Shown here one piece after another: positions 54,658-63,739 of a stretch of DNA of 64,000 nt. A program made the translations under genes and the position numbers. A model generated the notes under the pieces. That model saw only the letters and a program-made list of their open reading frames with translations. It was not told where the DNA came from and did no database searches. Each line of letters starts with the position of its first letter. The stretch's first letter is position 1. This DNA comes from an uncultured Agathobacter sp. (lineage in GTDB: Bacteria > Bacillota > Clostridia > Lachnospirales > Lachnospiraceae). The stretch spans positions 62,001-126,000 of the forward strand of contig CAKRNE010000001.1 in NCBI GenBank assembly GCA_934365945.1, given 5' to 3'.

Positions 54658-56232
54658 TTATTCAAACTCAATAGTTCCCGGTGGCTTACTGGTCAAATCA
54701 TAGAATACTCTATTGACTCCCTTTACCTCATTTATAATTCTGCTCATCACTGTCTGAAGCACCTCAAACGGTATCTCGGCTGCTTCGGCTGTCATGAAGT
54801 CCACGGTGCGGACTGCACGGACTGCAACGGCATAATCATATGTTCTCTCATCACCCATGACACCTACTGACCGCATGTTGGTGAGGGCTGCAAAGTACTG
54901 GTTTGGCATCCATGATGGTTCCTCGCCGTGGGCTTCTTTGTACTCTTTTGCTGCCTTTTCCACTTCACTTCTGTAAATCCAGTCTGCATCCTGGACGATG
55001 CGTACCTTTTCGGCTGTGACTTCGCCGATGATACGGATTCCAAGACCTGGACCTGGGAATGGCTGACGGAATACGAGATAGTCAGGTAATCCAAGCTCCA
55101 GTCCGACCTTGCGGACCTCGTCCTTGAAGAGGTTTCTGAGTGGCTCCACGATGTCCTTGAAATCGACATGCTCCGGGAGTCCTCCTACGTTGTGGTGTGA
55201 TTTGATGACTGCGGATTCTCCGCCGAGTCCACTCTCCACTACGTCCGGATAGATGGTTCCCTGTGCAAGGAAATCAACCTTTCCGATTTTCTTGGCTTCT
55301 TCCTCGAATACACGGATGAATTCCTCACCGATGATCTTACGCTTGCGCTCTGGCTCTGTGACGCCTGCAAGCTTGCTGTAGTAGCGCTCCTGTGCGTTGA
55401 CGCGGACAAAGTTGATGTCGAACGAACCGCCTTTGCCGAATACACCCTCTACCTCATCTCCCTCGTTCTTGCGGAGAAGTCCGTGGTCTACGAATACGCA
55501 GGTGAGCTGCTTGCCGATTGCCTTGGCAAGGAGTGCTGCGAGCACTGATGAGTCTACTCCGCCTGAAAGTGCAAGGAGTACTTTGCCGTCACCGACCTGC
55601 TCTCTGATTTCCTCGATTGTATTTTTGACGAATGAATCCATCTTCCATGTGCCTGCACATCCACATACGCCACGGACGAAATTGTAAATCATCTGTGTTC
55701 CGTTCTTGGTGTGGAGTACCTCCGGATGGAACTGTACTGCATATAATTTCTTCTCGACATTCTGTGTTGCGGCTATTGGACAGTCTGCAGTGTGCGCAAC
55801 TACCTCAAAGCCCGGTGCTGCCTCTGCAATTCTGTCGAAATGACTCATCCAGCATACTGATTCTGATGGCAGATCCTTGAACATCACGCCGTTTGCAGAA
55901 TATGTGATTTCTGTCTTTCCATACTCTCCAACCTCCGGTGTGATTACCTTTCCGCCTAATTTATGCATCATAAGCTGTGCCCCGTAGCAGATACCAAGCA
56001 CCGGTATTCCAAGCTCAAACAGCTCTTTCTGGTATGATGGTGAATCCTCTTCATAACAGCTGTTTGGGCCTCCTGTAAGGATGATGCCCTTTGGATTCAT
56101 TTCTTTGATTTTCTCAATGTCTATCCTGTATGAGTAAATCTCACAGTACACGTTGCACTCGCGGACACGTCGCGCAACAAGCTGATTGTACTGACCACCA
56201 AAGTCTATGACTATGACCTTTTCCTGATCCAT
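54658..56232 (-). CDS. guaA: GMP synthase (glutamine-hydrolysing)
   Basis: GuaA converts XMP to GMP. The N-terminal glutaminase carries the nucleophile cysteine in [11 protein letters not shown] (about residue 81) and the HPEVLHT histidine/glutamate. The ATP-pyrophosphatase has the P-loop [16 protein letters not shown] (about 229). The C-terminal dimerisation domain ends with [13 protein letters not shown], the common GuaA tail. The 524-residue length is normal. AGGAGG precedes the ATG. The 3' end of guaA is a known target of site-specific integrases, and the accessory island abuts it here. Confidence 0.97.
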   Translation of the reverse strand: MDQEKVIVIDFGGQYNQLVARRVRECNVYCEIYSYRIDIEKIKEMNPKGIILTGGPNSCYEEDSPSYQKELFELGIPVLGICYGAQLMMHKLGGKVITPEVGEYGKTEITYSANGVMFKDLPSESVCWMSHFDRIAEAAPGFEVVAHTADCPIAATQNVEKKLYAVQFHPEVLHTKNGTQMIYNFVRGVCGCAGTWKMDSFVKNTIEEIREQVGDGKVLLALSGGVDSSVLAALLAKAIGKQLTCVFVDHGLLRKNEGDEVEGVFGKGGSFDINFVRVNAQERYYSKLAGVTEPERKRKIIGEEFIRVFEEEAKKIGKVDFLAQGTIYPDVVESGLGGESAVIKSHHNVGGLPEHVDFKDIVEPLRNLFKDEVRKVGLELGLPDYLVFRQPFPGPGLGIRIIGEVTAEKVRIVQDADWIYRSEVEKAAKEYKEAHGEEPSWMPNQYFAALTNMRSVGVMGDERTYDYAVAVRAVRTVDFMTAEAAEIPFEVLQTVMSRIINEVKGVNRVFYDLTSKPPGTIEFE

Positions 56233-56396
56233 GTTTTCCTCCTAATTGTTTATTCGCTATGCTGCTGTTTTACAATCTTTGAAATGTCACGTAACTGCTG
56301 TTTGCCACACTGTGGTGTAAACAATAACAAAACAATAACATATGTTTTCTGCTGCCATCTCATTGATTACGTAAAAGCAACATGTATTCTTATGTC

Positions 56397-56425
56397 ATTA
56401 TAGATTACGGAGTGCTTATCTGCAA
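56397..56425 (-). promoter_or_regulatory. guaA promoter
   Basis: On the minus strand TTGCAG (56420-56425), 17 bases and TATAAT (56397-56402) lie about 165 bases before the guaA start. The leader holds a small dyad (CCACACTGTGG, near 56311) but no purine riboswitch core was seen. Confidence 0.7.
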
Positions 56426-56512
56426 GCGATTTTGTTAAATTTTTGTTTTGATTTTGTGTGCAATTACGTTATAATGAATTATAAACACTTTTATAGGCTG
56501 GGAGGTTTCATC

Positions 56513-57100
56513 ATGAGTTTTAAAATAATCACTATAAGCCGCGAGTTTGGAAGTGGCGGTCGCTTTATCGGCGAGCAGATTGCTCAAAAATGTGGCATTG
56601 AGTTTTACGATAAAAAAATAATTGAGCATGTGGCAAAGGAGCTCGGTATCTCTGAGCAGATTGTCGCAAACCAGGGCGAATATGCACCTGCCGGAAGTAT
56701 TTTTTCATATGCATTTGTGGGGCGCGACATCACAGGAGTTTCTCTTTCCGACCAGATTTTCAATATCCAGCAGAAGCTCATCAAGGATATTGCGCAAAAA
56801 GAGCCATGCGTTATTGTGGGACGTTGTGCAGACTACATTCTTTCTGACAGGGATGATGTGCTGAATGTTTTTATAGAGGGAAATAAGCCTGAGAAGGCTG
56901 CAAGAATAAAAAAGCTCTACCATAAGAGCGATGACGAGGTCAAAAAGCTGCTTAAGGATGTCGATAAGAAGCGCTCAGTAAATTACCGCTACTTCACCGA
57001 CAAGGAGTGGGGCAGCAGAAAAAATTATGACCTGGTGCTAAACAGCTCTGTGCTTGGATACGACAAATGCATCGAGCTCATCGCATCTGCATACGCTTAA
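56513..57100 (+). CDS. Cytidylate kinase-like family protein
   Basis: The 195-residue protein begins KIITISREFGSGGRFIGEQI, with the P-loop-like GSGG at about residues 13-16, and has IVGRCADYIL and YRYFTDKEWGSRKNYDLVLN. This is the cytidylate-kinase-2 family (PF13189-like), distinct from canonical Cmk. It probably phosphorylates a nucleotide; the substrate is unproven. The frame is open 27 codons upstream, but GGAGGT lies 7 bases before the ATG at 56513. Confidence 0.85.
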   Translation: MSFKIITISREFGSGGRFIGEQIAQKCGIEFYDKKIIEHVAKELGISEQIVANQGEYAPAGSIFSYAFVGRDITGVSLSDQIFNIQQKLIKDIAQKEPCVIVGRCADYILSDRDDVLNVFIEGNKPEKAARIKKLYHKSDDEVKKLLKDVDKKRSVNYRYFTDKEWGSRKNYDLVLNSSVLGYDKCIELIASAYA

Positions 57101-57180
57101 TATACTTAAAATACTTAAAACACTTAAGATATTTGATATATTTGATAAACTTAATATATTTAATAAGCTTAATAATATCC
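57096..57180. repeat. Degenerate ~10-bp AT-rich tandem repeat
   Basis: Units such as ATACTTAAA, ACACTTAAG, ATATTTGAT and AACTTAATAT follow one another with roughly helical period between the kinase-like gene and spoIIID. Phased A-tracts of this kind can bend DNA. Confidence 0.45.
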
Positions 57181-57208
57181 GGCAGCGTAACTATTGCCCA
57201 TTAAAATA

Positions 57209-57257
57209 AAGAAAGTTGATGTGTCATATTTGCGGTTAAGAAACCGTTTTCTTATTT
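57209..57257 (+). repeat. Hairpin related to 18733-18783
   Basis: AAGAAA and TTTTCTT arms enclose TTGATGTGTCATATTTGC and the inner stem CGGTT/AACCG. The text aligns with the hairpin before nth. GTAACTATT lies just upstream (57187). Confidence 0.45.
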
Positions 57258-57299
57258 AACGAAAAACTAAAATAGATTTACAACCTGTGTGTAATATTA

Positions 57300-57347
57300 A
57301 AAATACTCCTGCATAAACTGTAACAACAGAATATGCAGGAGTATTTT
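57300..57347. terminator. 16-bp perfect hairpin that covers the spoIIID ribosome site
   Basis: AAAATACTCCTGCATA (57300-57315) and TATGCAGGAGTATTTT (57332-57347) pair fully around a 16-base loop. The 3' arm contains GCAGGAG, the only ribosome site for spoIIID, and the TTG start follows in the T-run. It can act as a terminator, or as a lock on translation. Confidence 0.75.
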
Positions 57348-57620
57348 TTGAAATCATATATTGAGACAAGGGCGGTGGAAATCGCCAACTACATAGTTGA
57401 AAACAACGCCACTGTGCGCCAGGCCGCAAAGCAGTTTGGCATCAGCAAATCCACTGTGCACAAGGATATCACGGATGCTGACAGGCTGCTTCGCATAGAC
57501 CCGGAGCTTGCCGCAAAAGCGCGTCACATTCTCGATATCAACAAGTCCGAGCGCCATATCCGCGGCGGACTTGCCACCAGGGAGAAGTATCTGCATCTGC
57601 CTCATGTGCATGCCGGCTGA
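57348..57620 (+). CDS. spoIIID: Sporulation transcription factor SpoIIID
   Basis: The 90-residue DNA-binding protein activates and represses mother-cell genes under sigma-E. The helix-turn-helix is ATVRQAAKQFGISKSTVHKDI (about residues 22-42), preceded by SYIETRAVEIANYIVEN and followed by the family's RHILDINKSERHIRGG end. The start is taken as TTG at 57348 with GCAGGAG 6-7 bases upstream; an in-frame ATG at 57333 falls inside the ribosome site. The gene shows that the organism belongs to a spore-forming lineage. Confidence 0.93.
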   Translation: MKSYIETRAVEIANYIVENNATVRQAAKQFGISKSTVHKDITDADRLLRIDPELAAKARHILDINKSERHIRGGLATREKYLHLPHVHAG

Positions 57621-57699
57621 GCGCATGAAGGTTTCTATCCCGGCATTAGCAGGTGCGCTGCTTTCCGTACATCTGAGGCTTTTCGTTAATTCAAGGCCT

Positions 57700-57742
57700 G
57701 TGTCACATAACTCGTGAACACGCTGTACAGCCGATTACCTCC
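57700..57742 (-). pseudogene. Fossil copy of a GH5 gene 3' end
   Basis: The stretch resembles 57771-57813, the end of the adjacent GH5 gene, at about 80 percent of positions. In the same frame it reads RLYSVFTSYVT beside WLYGVLTSHMT. It is probably the remnant of a second, deleted GH5 copy. Confidence 0.5.
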
Positions 57743-57750
57743 GGATATTT

Positions 57751-58929
57751 TCATGTTCCGGATGATTCCGGTGTCATATGACTCGTGAGCACGCCGTACA
57801 GCCACTTGCCCTCATCACTTAGATCCTCATAGGCGAAGCCGCTTGTCTTATCACAGGCAGGGGTTAGAAGCGCTGATTTTTCGTCCTTATTGGACAGATT
57901 CCAGCACACATAGCTGATGCCGTAGCTGTCAAGCAGGCTGATCCAGTTGTTTGCGGAATCTATGTCCACCTGACCGTTTCCGTCGGCGCTGCAGATGCCA
58001 AACTCCGATACAAATATCGGAAGTCCGGAGTCTGCCGCCGATTTTAGCTTGTTCTGCAGGTCCTCCTTGTGGGTTGCGGCATAAAAATGCAGTGTGTACA
58101 TGATATTGTCATAGCCTGTGACAGGATCCTTGACTGCCTCATCCACATCCTGGCTCCAGTTAGGTGTGCCTATCAGTATGACTGCATCCTTGTCGTAGCT
58201 TCTGATTGACGGAATGACCTCGCTGGCGTAAAACTTCACATCTCCCCAGGTCGCACCGTTGCACGGCTCATTACAAATCTCGTAAATCACGTTGTTGTAA
58301 GCAGCATACTGCTGTGCCATTTTGGTAAAAAATGTCTTTGCCACATCGCTGTAGCGGTTTGGATTGCCATCGTTTAGCACATGCCAGTCGATGATGACAT
58401 ACATGTCATTGTTGAGTGCGTACTGCACTCCGTTTTGCACAAGTGTCTCAAGCTGCTGCCTGTCTCCGTCTGTGCAATAGCCGCCGCTTTCGTAGGTGTA
58501 CATGGCAAGCCTCACCACATTTGCTCCCCAGCTTTTCAGCGTGGCAAAGCAATCATTGGTCACATACTGCGGATACCACGCAAGACCGTGTGTACTGACT
58601 CCGCGAAGCTGCACCTCGTTGTTATTTTGATCAACGAGCTTGCTGCCCTCCACATGCAGCTTACCGTTTACTGACGGACAGGCAAGAACTGAGCTCTCCT
58701 GTCCGTTTTCTGTGGTGAGCTGCTCTGTGTCAGCCACATTCTGATTTTCCGTACTGTTTTCTGTACTGCTTTGCGTGCTGTCCTCTGTATTATTTTCTGT
58801 AGAGTTCACCGACTCAGTGGCCTTATCACCGGTCTGTGATTCTGTCTCTTTGTTGCCCTTGTTACCGCATCCTGTAAAAATCCCAAGCACCAGCACTGCA
58901 GCCAATACCAATGCTATATATTTCTTCAT
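57751..58929 (-). CDS. GH5-family endoglucanase-like lipoprotein
   Basis: The 392-residue protein has a lipoprotein signal with lipobox FTGC (Cys21), a Ser/Thr/Glu/Asn-rich linker (residues 22-80) and a GH5 barrel. Family motifs are QLRGVSTHGLAWYP, VVRLAMYTYESGG, YVIIDWHVLNDGNP, the acid/base glutamate in YEICNEPCNG, and the nucleophile in IFVSEFGICSADG. The GH5_2 cellulase type is most likely. It is anchored outside the membrane, so it would attack beta-glucans near the cell. No good ribosome site is visible before the ATG; it lies 21 bases after copA. Confidence 0.9.
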   Translation of the reverse strand: MKKYIALVLAAVLVLGIFTGCGNKGNKETESQTGDKATESVNSTENNTEDSTQSSTENSTENQNVADTEQLTTENGQESSVLACPSVNGKLHVEGSKLVDQNNNEVQLRGVSTHGLAWYPQYVTNDCFATLKSWGANVVRLAMYTYESGGYCTDGDRQQLETLVQNGVQYALNNDMYVIIDWHVLNDGNPNRYSDVAKTFFTKMAQQYAAYNNVIYEICNEPCNGATWGDVKFYASEVIPSIRSYDKDAVILIGTPNWSQDVDEAVKDPVTGYDNIMYTLHFYAATHKEDLQNKLKSAADSGLPIFVSEFGICSADGNGQVDIDSANNWISLLDSYGISYVCWNLSNKDEKSALLTPACDKTSGFAYEDLSDEGKWLYGVLTSHMTPESSGT

Positions 58930-58950
58930 ATTGCTATACTGTATGACTGA

Positions 58951-61545
58951 TTACTGAATTGATGTAACCTTGTAGTCCTCAGCCTCTACAGTCTCCTTTA
59001 ATTTCTCATCTGAGATGTCAGAGCTTAATGTCACTACTGCAGTTCCGCTCTCATGGCTTACTGCTGCCTCACTTACTGCATCAAGCGCCTCGAGTGCCTT
59101 CTTTACTCTTGCCTCACAGTGGCAGCACATCATTCCTTCGATATTCATTGTCTTTGTCATTGATTTTTCCTCACTTTCATTTGGTTTATCTGTTTTGTCT
59201 TTTCTATCTGGTTTTGCTTTTCTGTCATGCTTAGGATCATACACCCTGCACAGATTCAGCCGCAGGGCATTGGTAACAACGCAGAAGCTCGACAGGCTCA
59301 TCGCCGCCGCTCCAAACATCGGATTGAGCTTCCATCCTAATAAAGGATACCACAAACCGGCCGCAAGTGGAATACCTATTACATTATAGAAAAATGCCCA
59401 GAACAGATTTTCGTGTATATTTGTCAATGTAGCACGGCTTAAGCGCACTGCTGCCGGTACATCTATCAGACGGCTTTTCATCAGGACAACATCCGCGGCA
59501 TCTATTGCCACATCGCTTCCCGCGCCGATTGCAATTCCCATATCTGCACGTGTGAGCGCAGGTGCATCATTGATTCCGTCACCAACCATGGCTACCCTGC
59601 CCTGCTTTTTAAGCTTTCTTATGACAGCCTCCTTGCCATCCGGAAGCACACCTGCGATGACTTCGTCCACTCCCGCCTGCTTTCCGATGGCATTGGCAGT
59701 CTGCTCATTGTCACCGGTGAGCATAACAACTCTGATTCCCATATTTTTAAGCTGTCTGACAGCTTCCGGACTGTCCTCCTTTATAGTATCCGCAACGGCT
59801 ATGATACCACAAAGCCTGTCGTCTGCTGCAAAGAACAGAGGAGTTTTTCCTTCCTTTGAAAATTCGACAGCTTTCGCACGCATATCATCTGACACTTTTA
59901 CAAATTTGCTGACAAAAGCAAGATTTCCTGCTTTTATCATTTTGCCTGCAAGTGTTGCAGTCAGACCATTTCCCACAACAGCGCTAAAATCTGTCACCTC
60001 TGCGATAACGATTTCGTCCGTTTTTGCGCGCTCCATGATGGCTTTTGCAAGCGGATGCTCACTCTTTGCCTCGACTGATGCAGCTATTGCAAGAAGCTTT
60101 CCGGCATTATTGCCGTTTTCCCCCAAAAATGTCTCATCCGGCACGATATCCGTCACCTTCGGCTCACCGCTTGTGATGGTGCCTGTCTTATCAAGCGCCA
60201 CAATCTGTGTGCGCCCCGTTGCCTCAAGGCTTGCCGCTGTCTTGAAGAGTATACCGCTCTTTGCTCCCTTGCCGTTTCCTACCATTATTGCAACAGGAGT
60301 TGCAAGTCCTAGTGCACACGGACAGCTTATCACGAGCACCGAAATGCCTCTGGCAAGCGCAAAGCCCACGGTCTCACCGGCTATAAGCCATGCTATTATT
60401 GTAATGATTGCAATTGTGATAACCGCCGGCACAAACACTCCCGATACCCTGTCTGCGATTTTTGCAATAGGTGCCTTTGTCGCTGCGGCATCAGACACCA
60501 TCTGGATAATCTGTGAGAGCGTGGTGTCCTCGCCTACTCTCGTTGCGCGGCATTTTATAAAGCCTGACTGGTTCACTGTGGCAGCGCTTACTGCATCGCC
60601 CTTCTGTTTATCCACAGGGATGCTCTCTCCTGTGAGTGCCGATTCGTTGACCGCGGTTGTTCCATCTATTATTTCACCGTCCACCGGAATGTTTTCCCCC
60701 GGTCTGACCACAAATATGTCATCCTTTCGCACAGCATCCACCGAGATTTCCTGCTCCACGCCATCCTTGACCACTGTTGCTGTCTTTGGGGCAAGCTGCA
60801 TCAGGCTCTTTAAGGCGTCTGTTGTTTTGCCCTTTGAGTGCGCCTCAAGCATTTTTCCTACAGTAATCAGTGCCAAAATCATGGCAGCCGACTCAAAATA
60901 AAATTCATGCATATATGACATGACCGCATCCATATCGCCCTTCACCTGCGCAGCTGTCATGGCAAAAAGTGCATACACGCTGTATCCAAACGATGCCGCA
61001 GAGCCAAGCGCAACAAGCGTATCCATATTTGGAGCGCCGTGGATTAAGCCCTTAAAACCACTGATAAAAAACTTCTGGTTTATGACCATTACCGCCACTG
61101 TAAGCAGAAGCTGCAAAAGCCCCATAGCCACATGGTTTCCACCAAAAAACTCAGGCAACGGCCAGCCCCACATCATATGTCCCATTGAAAAATACATGAG
61201 AACAACTAAGAATATGAGCGATGCTATAAGCCTGTTGCGTAGCTTCGGTGTCTCCCTGTCCACAAGCGCATCCTGCGCTGCTTTTAGCTGCTCTAAGCTG
61301 TTATTTACTCTGTTATTTACTCTGCCATTTGCTGTTTCTGTTGCTGTGCCTTTGGGGCTTGCTCCATAGCCCGCCTGCTCTACTGCCTCCACAATCTGCG
61401 CATCTGTCGCACTTCCCTCGACTCCCATCGAGTTGGTCAAAAGGCTGACAGAGCAGCTCGTCACACCATCAACCTTAGAGACAGCCTTTTCCACTCTGGC
61501 AGAGCATGCCGCACAGCTCATTCCTGTAACTGTATATTGCTTCAT
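58951..61545 (-). CDS. copA: Copper-exporting P1B-type ATPase with N- and C-terminal HMA domains
   Basis: The 864-residue ATPase pumps Cu(I) out of the cell. It has an N-terminal heavy-metal domain with GMSCAAC (Cys11 and Cys14), eight membrane helices with the metal path SCPCALG, the phosphorylation motif [11 protein letters not shown] and [16 protein letters not shown] second HMA domain ([17 protein letters not shown]) is fused at the C-terminus, separated by a Lys/Asp-rich linker; most CopA proteins carry HMA domains only at the N-terminus. It follows the HMA protein gene by 56 bases and belongs to the csoR unit. Confidence 0.95.
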   Translation of the reverse strand: MKQYTVTGMSCAACSARVEKAVSKVDGVTSCSVSLLTNSMGVEGSATDAQIVEAVEQAGYGASPKGTATETANGRVNNRVNNSLEQLKAAQDALVDRETPKLRNRLIASLIFLVVLMYFSMGHMMWGWPLPEFFGGNHVAMGLLQLLLTVAVMVINQKFFISGFKGLIHGAPNMDTLVALGSAASFGYSVYALFAMTAAQVKGDMDAVMSYMHEFYFESAAMILALITVGKMLEAHSKGKTTDALKSLMQLAPKTATVVKDGVEQEISVDAVRKDDIFVVRPGENIPVDGEIIDGTTAVNESALTGESIPVDKQKGDAVSAATVNQSGFIKCRATRVGEDTTLSQIIQMVSDAAATKAPIAKIADRVSGVFVPAVITIAIITIIAWLIAGETVGFALARGISVLVISCPCALGLATPVAIMVGNGKGAKSGILFKTAASLEATGRTQIVALDKTGTITSGEPKVTDIVPDETFLGENGNNAGKLLAIAASVEAKSEHPLAKAIMERAKTDEIVIAEVTDFSAVVGNGLTATLAGKMIKAGNLAFVSKFVKVSDDMRAKAVEFSKEGKTPLFFAADDRLCGIIAVADTIKEDSPEAVRQLKNMGIRVVMLTGDNEQTANAIGKQAGVDEVIAGVLPDGKEAVIRKLKKQGRVAMVGDGINDAPALTRADMGIAIGAGSDVAIDAADVVLMKSRLIDVPAAVRLSRATLTNIHENLFWAFFYNVIGIPLAAGLWYPLLGWKLNPMFGAAAMSLSSFCVVTNALRLNLCRVYDPKHDRKAKPDRKDKTDKPNESEEKSMTKTMNIEGMMCCHCEARVKKALEALDAVSEAAVSHESGTAVVTLSSDISDEKLKETVEAEDYKVTSIQ

Positions 61546-61601
61546 ACTGTCTGTATTTCCTTCTTTCTACTATTCGAATCTAACTATTGAGAACCATTTT
61601 T

Positions 61602-61979
61602 CTAAAGTCTCTCAATTCCCGTCACCTTGAAATCCAGTCTTTCGATGGCAAATGTGATTTCCTCATCGCTTAACTCTCTGGTTGCCTCAACATGTGCCAC
61701 TCCATGCTTTAAATCCACATCTGCAGATACTCCGCTCATCTTCTGCAGTGAGCGTGTGACTGAGTTCTTGCAGTTCATGCAGTGCATTCCGTCTATGTGC
61801 ACATCTGCTCTCGTAACTATTTCGCCATCAAGCTGCACTGTGACTTCCTCGTCCTCCTTCATGGCTCCACCGCCACAGCAAGCGCCCTCGCCCTTTGAAT
61901 GCTTGATTGTCTCCTTTAATCCCACAATTACCAGTGCGGCAATTATTGCTATTATCAATATTGTGATTATTGTACTCAT
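61602..61979 (-). CDS. Membrane-anchored heavy-metal-associated protein
   Basis: The 125-residue protein has one N-terminal helix (IITILIIAIIAALVIVGL), a short linker with a CC pair (GEGACCGGGAM), and an HMA domain with the copper-binding DGMHCMNC motif. It probably hands copper to CopA. It lies between csoR and copA on the same strand. The CCGGG linker could bind metal too. Confidence 0.88.
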   Translation of the reverse strand: MSTIITILIIAIIAALVIVGLKETIKHSKGEGACCGGGAMKEDEEVTVQLDGEIVTRADVHIDGMHCMNCKNSVTRSLQKMSGVSADVDLKHGVAHVEATRELSDEEITFAIERLDFKVTGIERL

Positions 61980-62003
61980 TTTTATACCTGCCTTCTTATT
62001 ATG

Positions 62004-62315
62004 CTACTTCATGAGCTTCTGCAGTGTGTTCAAAAGCTCATCTATTGTCTCATCCTTGCCTGCTCTTATGTCATCTGCCACACACGTCTTTATATGATTG
62101 GCCAAAAGGACTTTATTAAAGCTGTTGAGTGCAGCATTTGCGGCCGCCACCTGTGTGATGATGTCAGGGCAGTAGCAATCCTCATCCAGCATACGCTTGA
62201 TTCCACGGATCTGCCCCTCTATACGGCTAAGCCTGTTGATGAGATCCTTATATTCCTTCTCTGAGCGCTCTTTTTTACGGTTGCAGCAACAGCATTTGGT
62301 TTCGTTTTCTGCCAT
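62004..62315 (-). CDS. csoR: CsoR-type copper-sensing repressor
   Basis: The 103-residue helical protein fits CsoR: copper ligands C49 (in DCYCPDI), H74 and C78 (in ANHIKTC). Family segments are INRLSRIEGQIRGIKRML and ITQVAAANAALNSFNKVLL. The N-terminus adds CCCC (residues 8-11) of unknown use. GGGAGG precedes the ATG. Two operator-like palindromes lie upstream, one inside the promoter. Copper would release it and induce its own unit with copA. Confidence 0.93.
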   Translation of the reverse strand: MAENETKCCCCNRKKERSEKEYKDLINRLSRIEGQIRGIKRMLDEDCYCPDIITQVAAANAALNSFNKVLLANHIKTCVADDIRAGKDETIDELLNTLQKLMK

Positions 62316-62388
62316 GGGTGCCTCCCTTCTTTCTTCGTTCGTAACTGTTCAGTACCTTCACAGTTGCGATTGTTGCATATATCTAACC

Positions 62389-62405
62389 ATACCCCTTATG
62401 GGTAT
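62389..62405. promoter_or_regulatory. Second CsoR-type operator
   Basis: ATACCC-CTTAT-GGGTAT is a perfect 6-bp inverted repeat with a five-base centre, the CsoR form. Its centre is 36 bases from the first operator, in the early transcribed region. Confidence 0.8.
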
Positions 62406-62419
62406 CTGTCTTCAAGTGC

Positions 62420-62448
62420 ATTATATACCCCGGTAGGGTATATTGCAA
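62420..62448 (-). promoter_or_regulatory. csoR-copA promoter overlapped by CsoR operator
   Basis: On the minus strand TTGCAA (62443-62448), 17 bases and TATAAT (62420-62425) form a sigma-A promoter. TATACCC-CGGTA-GGGTATA (62424-62442) fills the whole spacer and overlaps the -10 box, so CsoR binding would exclude polymerase. Confidence 0.85.
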
Positions 62449-62563
62449 GGGCAGATTTCCTTATTGAGAAATTTTCAACAGTATGGCAGAACGTTAATCA
62501 CACGTCCATAAGGCGCACAGGTCACACATGCACTACTCCGTTCGCTTCACTACGCCACTAAAT

Positions 62564-62596
62564 AAAGCAGTAACTTCATAAACAAGTCACTGCTTT
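62564..62596 (-). terminator. Terminator after anti-sigma gene
   Basis: AAAGCAGT and ACTGCTTT close a hairpin just after the anti-sigma-like gene on the minus strand; ATTTAG follows. The T-run is short. Confidence 0.55.
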
Positions 62597-62601
62597 AAAA
62601 T

Positions 62602-63135
62602 TCAATTTTCAATTTTCAAATTATCTTCTGCGCCTCCCTCATGCTCTACAATAACCTGGTCTGTAATATTCTCCTTACTTTCTCCATCAAGAATATAATA
62701 CTCCCCACTATACGGCACTTTGTAGCTCACCTTAACGTCTCTGCTTATAGCTCCCAGTTTTTCAGCTTCTTTTGCCCCCGCCGGCAAAATATATACCTCC
62801 TCATACTCGGTATATGAGTATATGCTTACCGTTTCATCTTTTTCCAAATAAACAGTCGGACCGCTATATTTTCTATACACTAGATCACATGCCGAACCAT
62901 TATTAACATCAATTAATGCCTGAATATGTTCAATCATATCGGCTGCAAATGATCTCACCGGCGTGATACACATACACAAGACAACTACAGTCACAACTGC
63001 TATCGCAGCAAAATATGCAGGATATCGTTTTGAGCTGTGAGTGGTATGTAATTCCTCGATACATTCTTTTCTTACCTGCTCAATATCAGGCATTTTATGT
63101 TGCGCAGCCTGTCTTAAAATATCATTTTTCTTCAT
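62602..63135 (-). CDS. Putative membrane anti-sigma factor
   Basis: The 177-residue protein has a cytosolic N-terminus of about 37 residues, one membrane helix (about 39-60, YFAAIAVVTVVVLCMCI) and an extracellular beta-rich domain. Its place six bases after an ECF sigma gene suggests that it holds the sigma factor at the membrane. It resembles DUF4179-type proteins only loosely. AAGGAGG precedes the ATG. Confidence 0.65.
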   Translation of the reverse strand: MKKNDILRQAAQHKMPDIEQVRKECIEELHTTHSSKRYPAYFAAIAVVTVVVLCMCITPVRSFAADMIEHIQALIDVNNGSACDLVYRKYSGPTVYLEKDETVSIYSYTEYEEVYILPAGAKEAEKLGAISRDVKVSYKVPYSGEYYILDGESKENITDQVIVEHEGGAEDNLKIEN

Positions 63136-63141
63136 TCTGCA

Positions 63142-63684
63142 TCAATCCTCCTTATCCAGATTTTTCCTAAGTTCCCTTAAGGTTCGATATAATCTGTTTT
63201 TTATGGTTGATTCCTTTACAGAAAAAAGGAGTGCTATTTCTGAAATATTTTTATCCATATAGTAATATAGATAAAATATTTTTTTAGTAAGTTCATCCTT
63301 CGCAGAAAGATATGTAAACACACTTTGTACTGTTTCTTTTGATATTGCTATATCGTCAAACGAAGTCTGTTGTACAGCTATATCATTTTCATCTGCCGAC
63401 AAAATATTATAATCGTTCATTTCCTCAATGCCACGAAGCTTTTCTTTTAATTTATAATGACGAAAAATTTTTCTCTTTGCTATTTGCATTACAAGTGCAT
63501 CAGGCTGCTTAAAATATGATATTCCATGTTTTTGTATTATTTTAACAACCTCTGTATAGGTCTCCTGAAATATATCTGCCACATCTTCAGTTTTTCCACA
63601 TTTTACAATAATGTACGCTAAAACCTTCTGATTGGTTGAGACATATAGCTCATTAAAAAAGTCATCCTGTGCCTGATTAATCAA
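63142..63684 (-). CDS. ECF-type RNA polymerase sigma factor
   Basis: The 180-residue protein has sigma region 2 (VADIFQETYTEVVKIIQKHG...LVMQIAKRKIFRHYK) and region 4 (LTKKIFYLYYYMDKNISEIA, then VKESTIKNRLYRTLRELRK). The start is TTG at 63684 with GGGAGGG upstream; the ATG nearby leads to an early stop. It is paired with the membrane protein downstream and likely answers an envelope signal. Confidence 0.88.
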   Translation of the reverse strand: MINQAQDDFFNELYVSTNQKVLAYIIVKCGKTEDVADIFQETYTEVVKIIQKHGISYFKQPDALVMQIAKRKIFRHYKLKEKLRGIEEMNDYNILSADENDIAVQQTSFDDIAISKETVQSVFTYLSAKDELTKKIFYLYYYMDKNISEIALLFSVKESTIKNRLYRTLRELRKNLDKED

Positions 63685-63739
63685 TCTGCATCCCTCCCTT
63701 CACTATATATGTGTCCCCAACCATAGAAAAAGTTTCATA

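Noticed and set aside
56233..56396. Purine riboswitch before guaA
   Set aside because: The conserved core of the purine aptamer could not be found in the leader on the minus strand.
59552..60901. 449-codon plus-strand ORF opposite copA
   Set aside because: It is the antisense shadow of the clear copA coding frame; its Ser/Ala/Pro-rich translation resembles no family.
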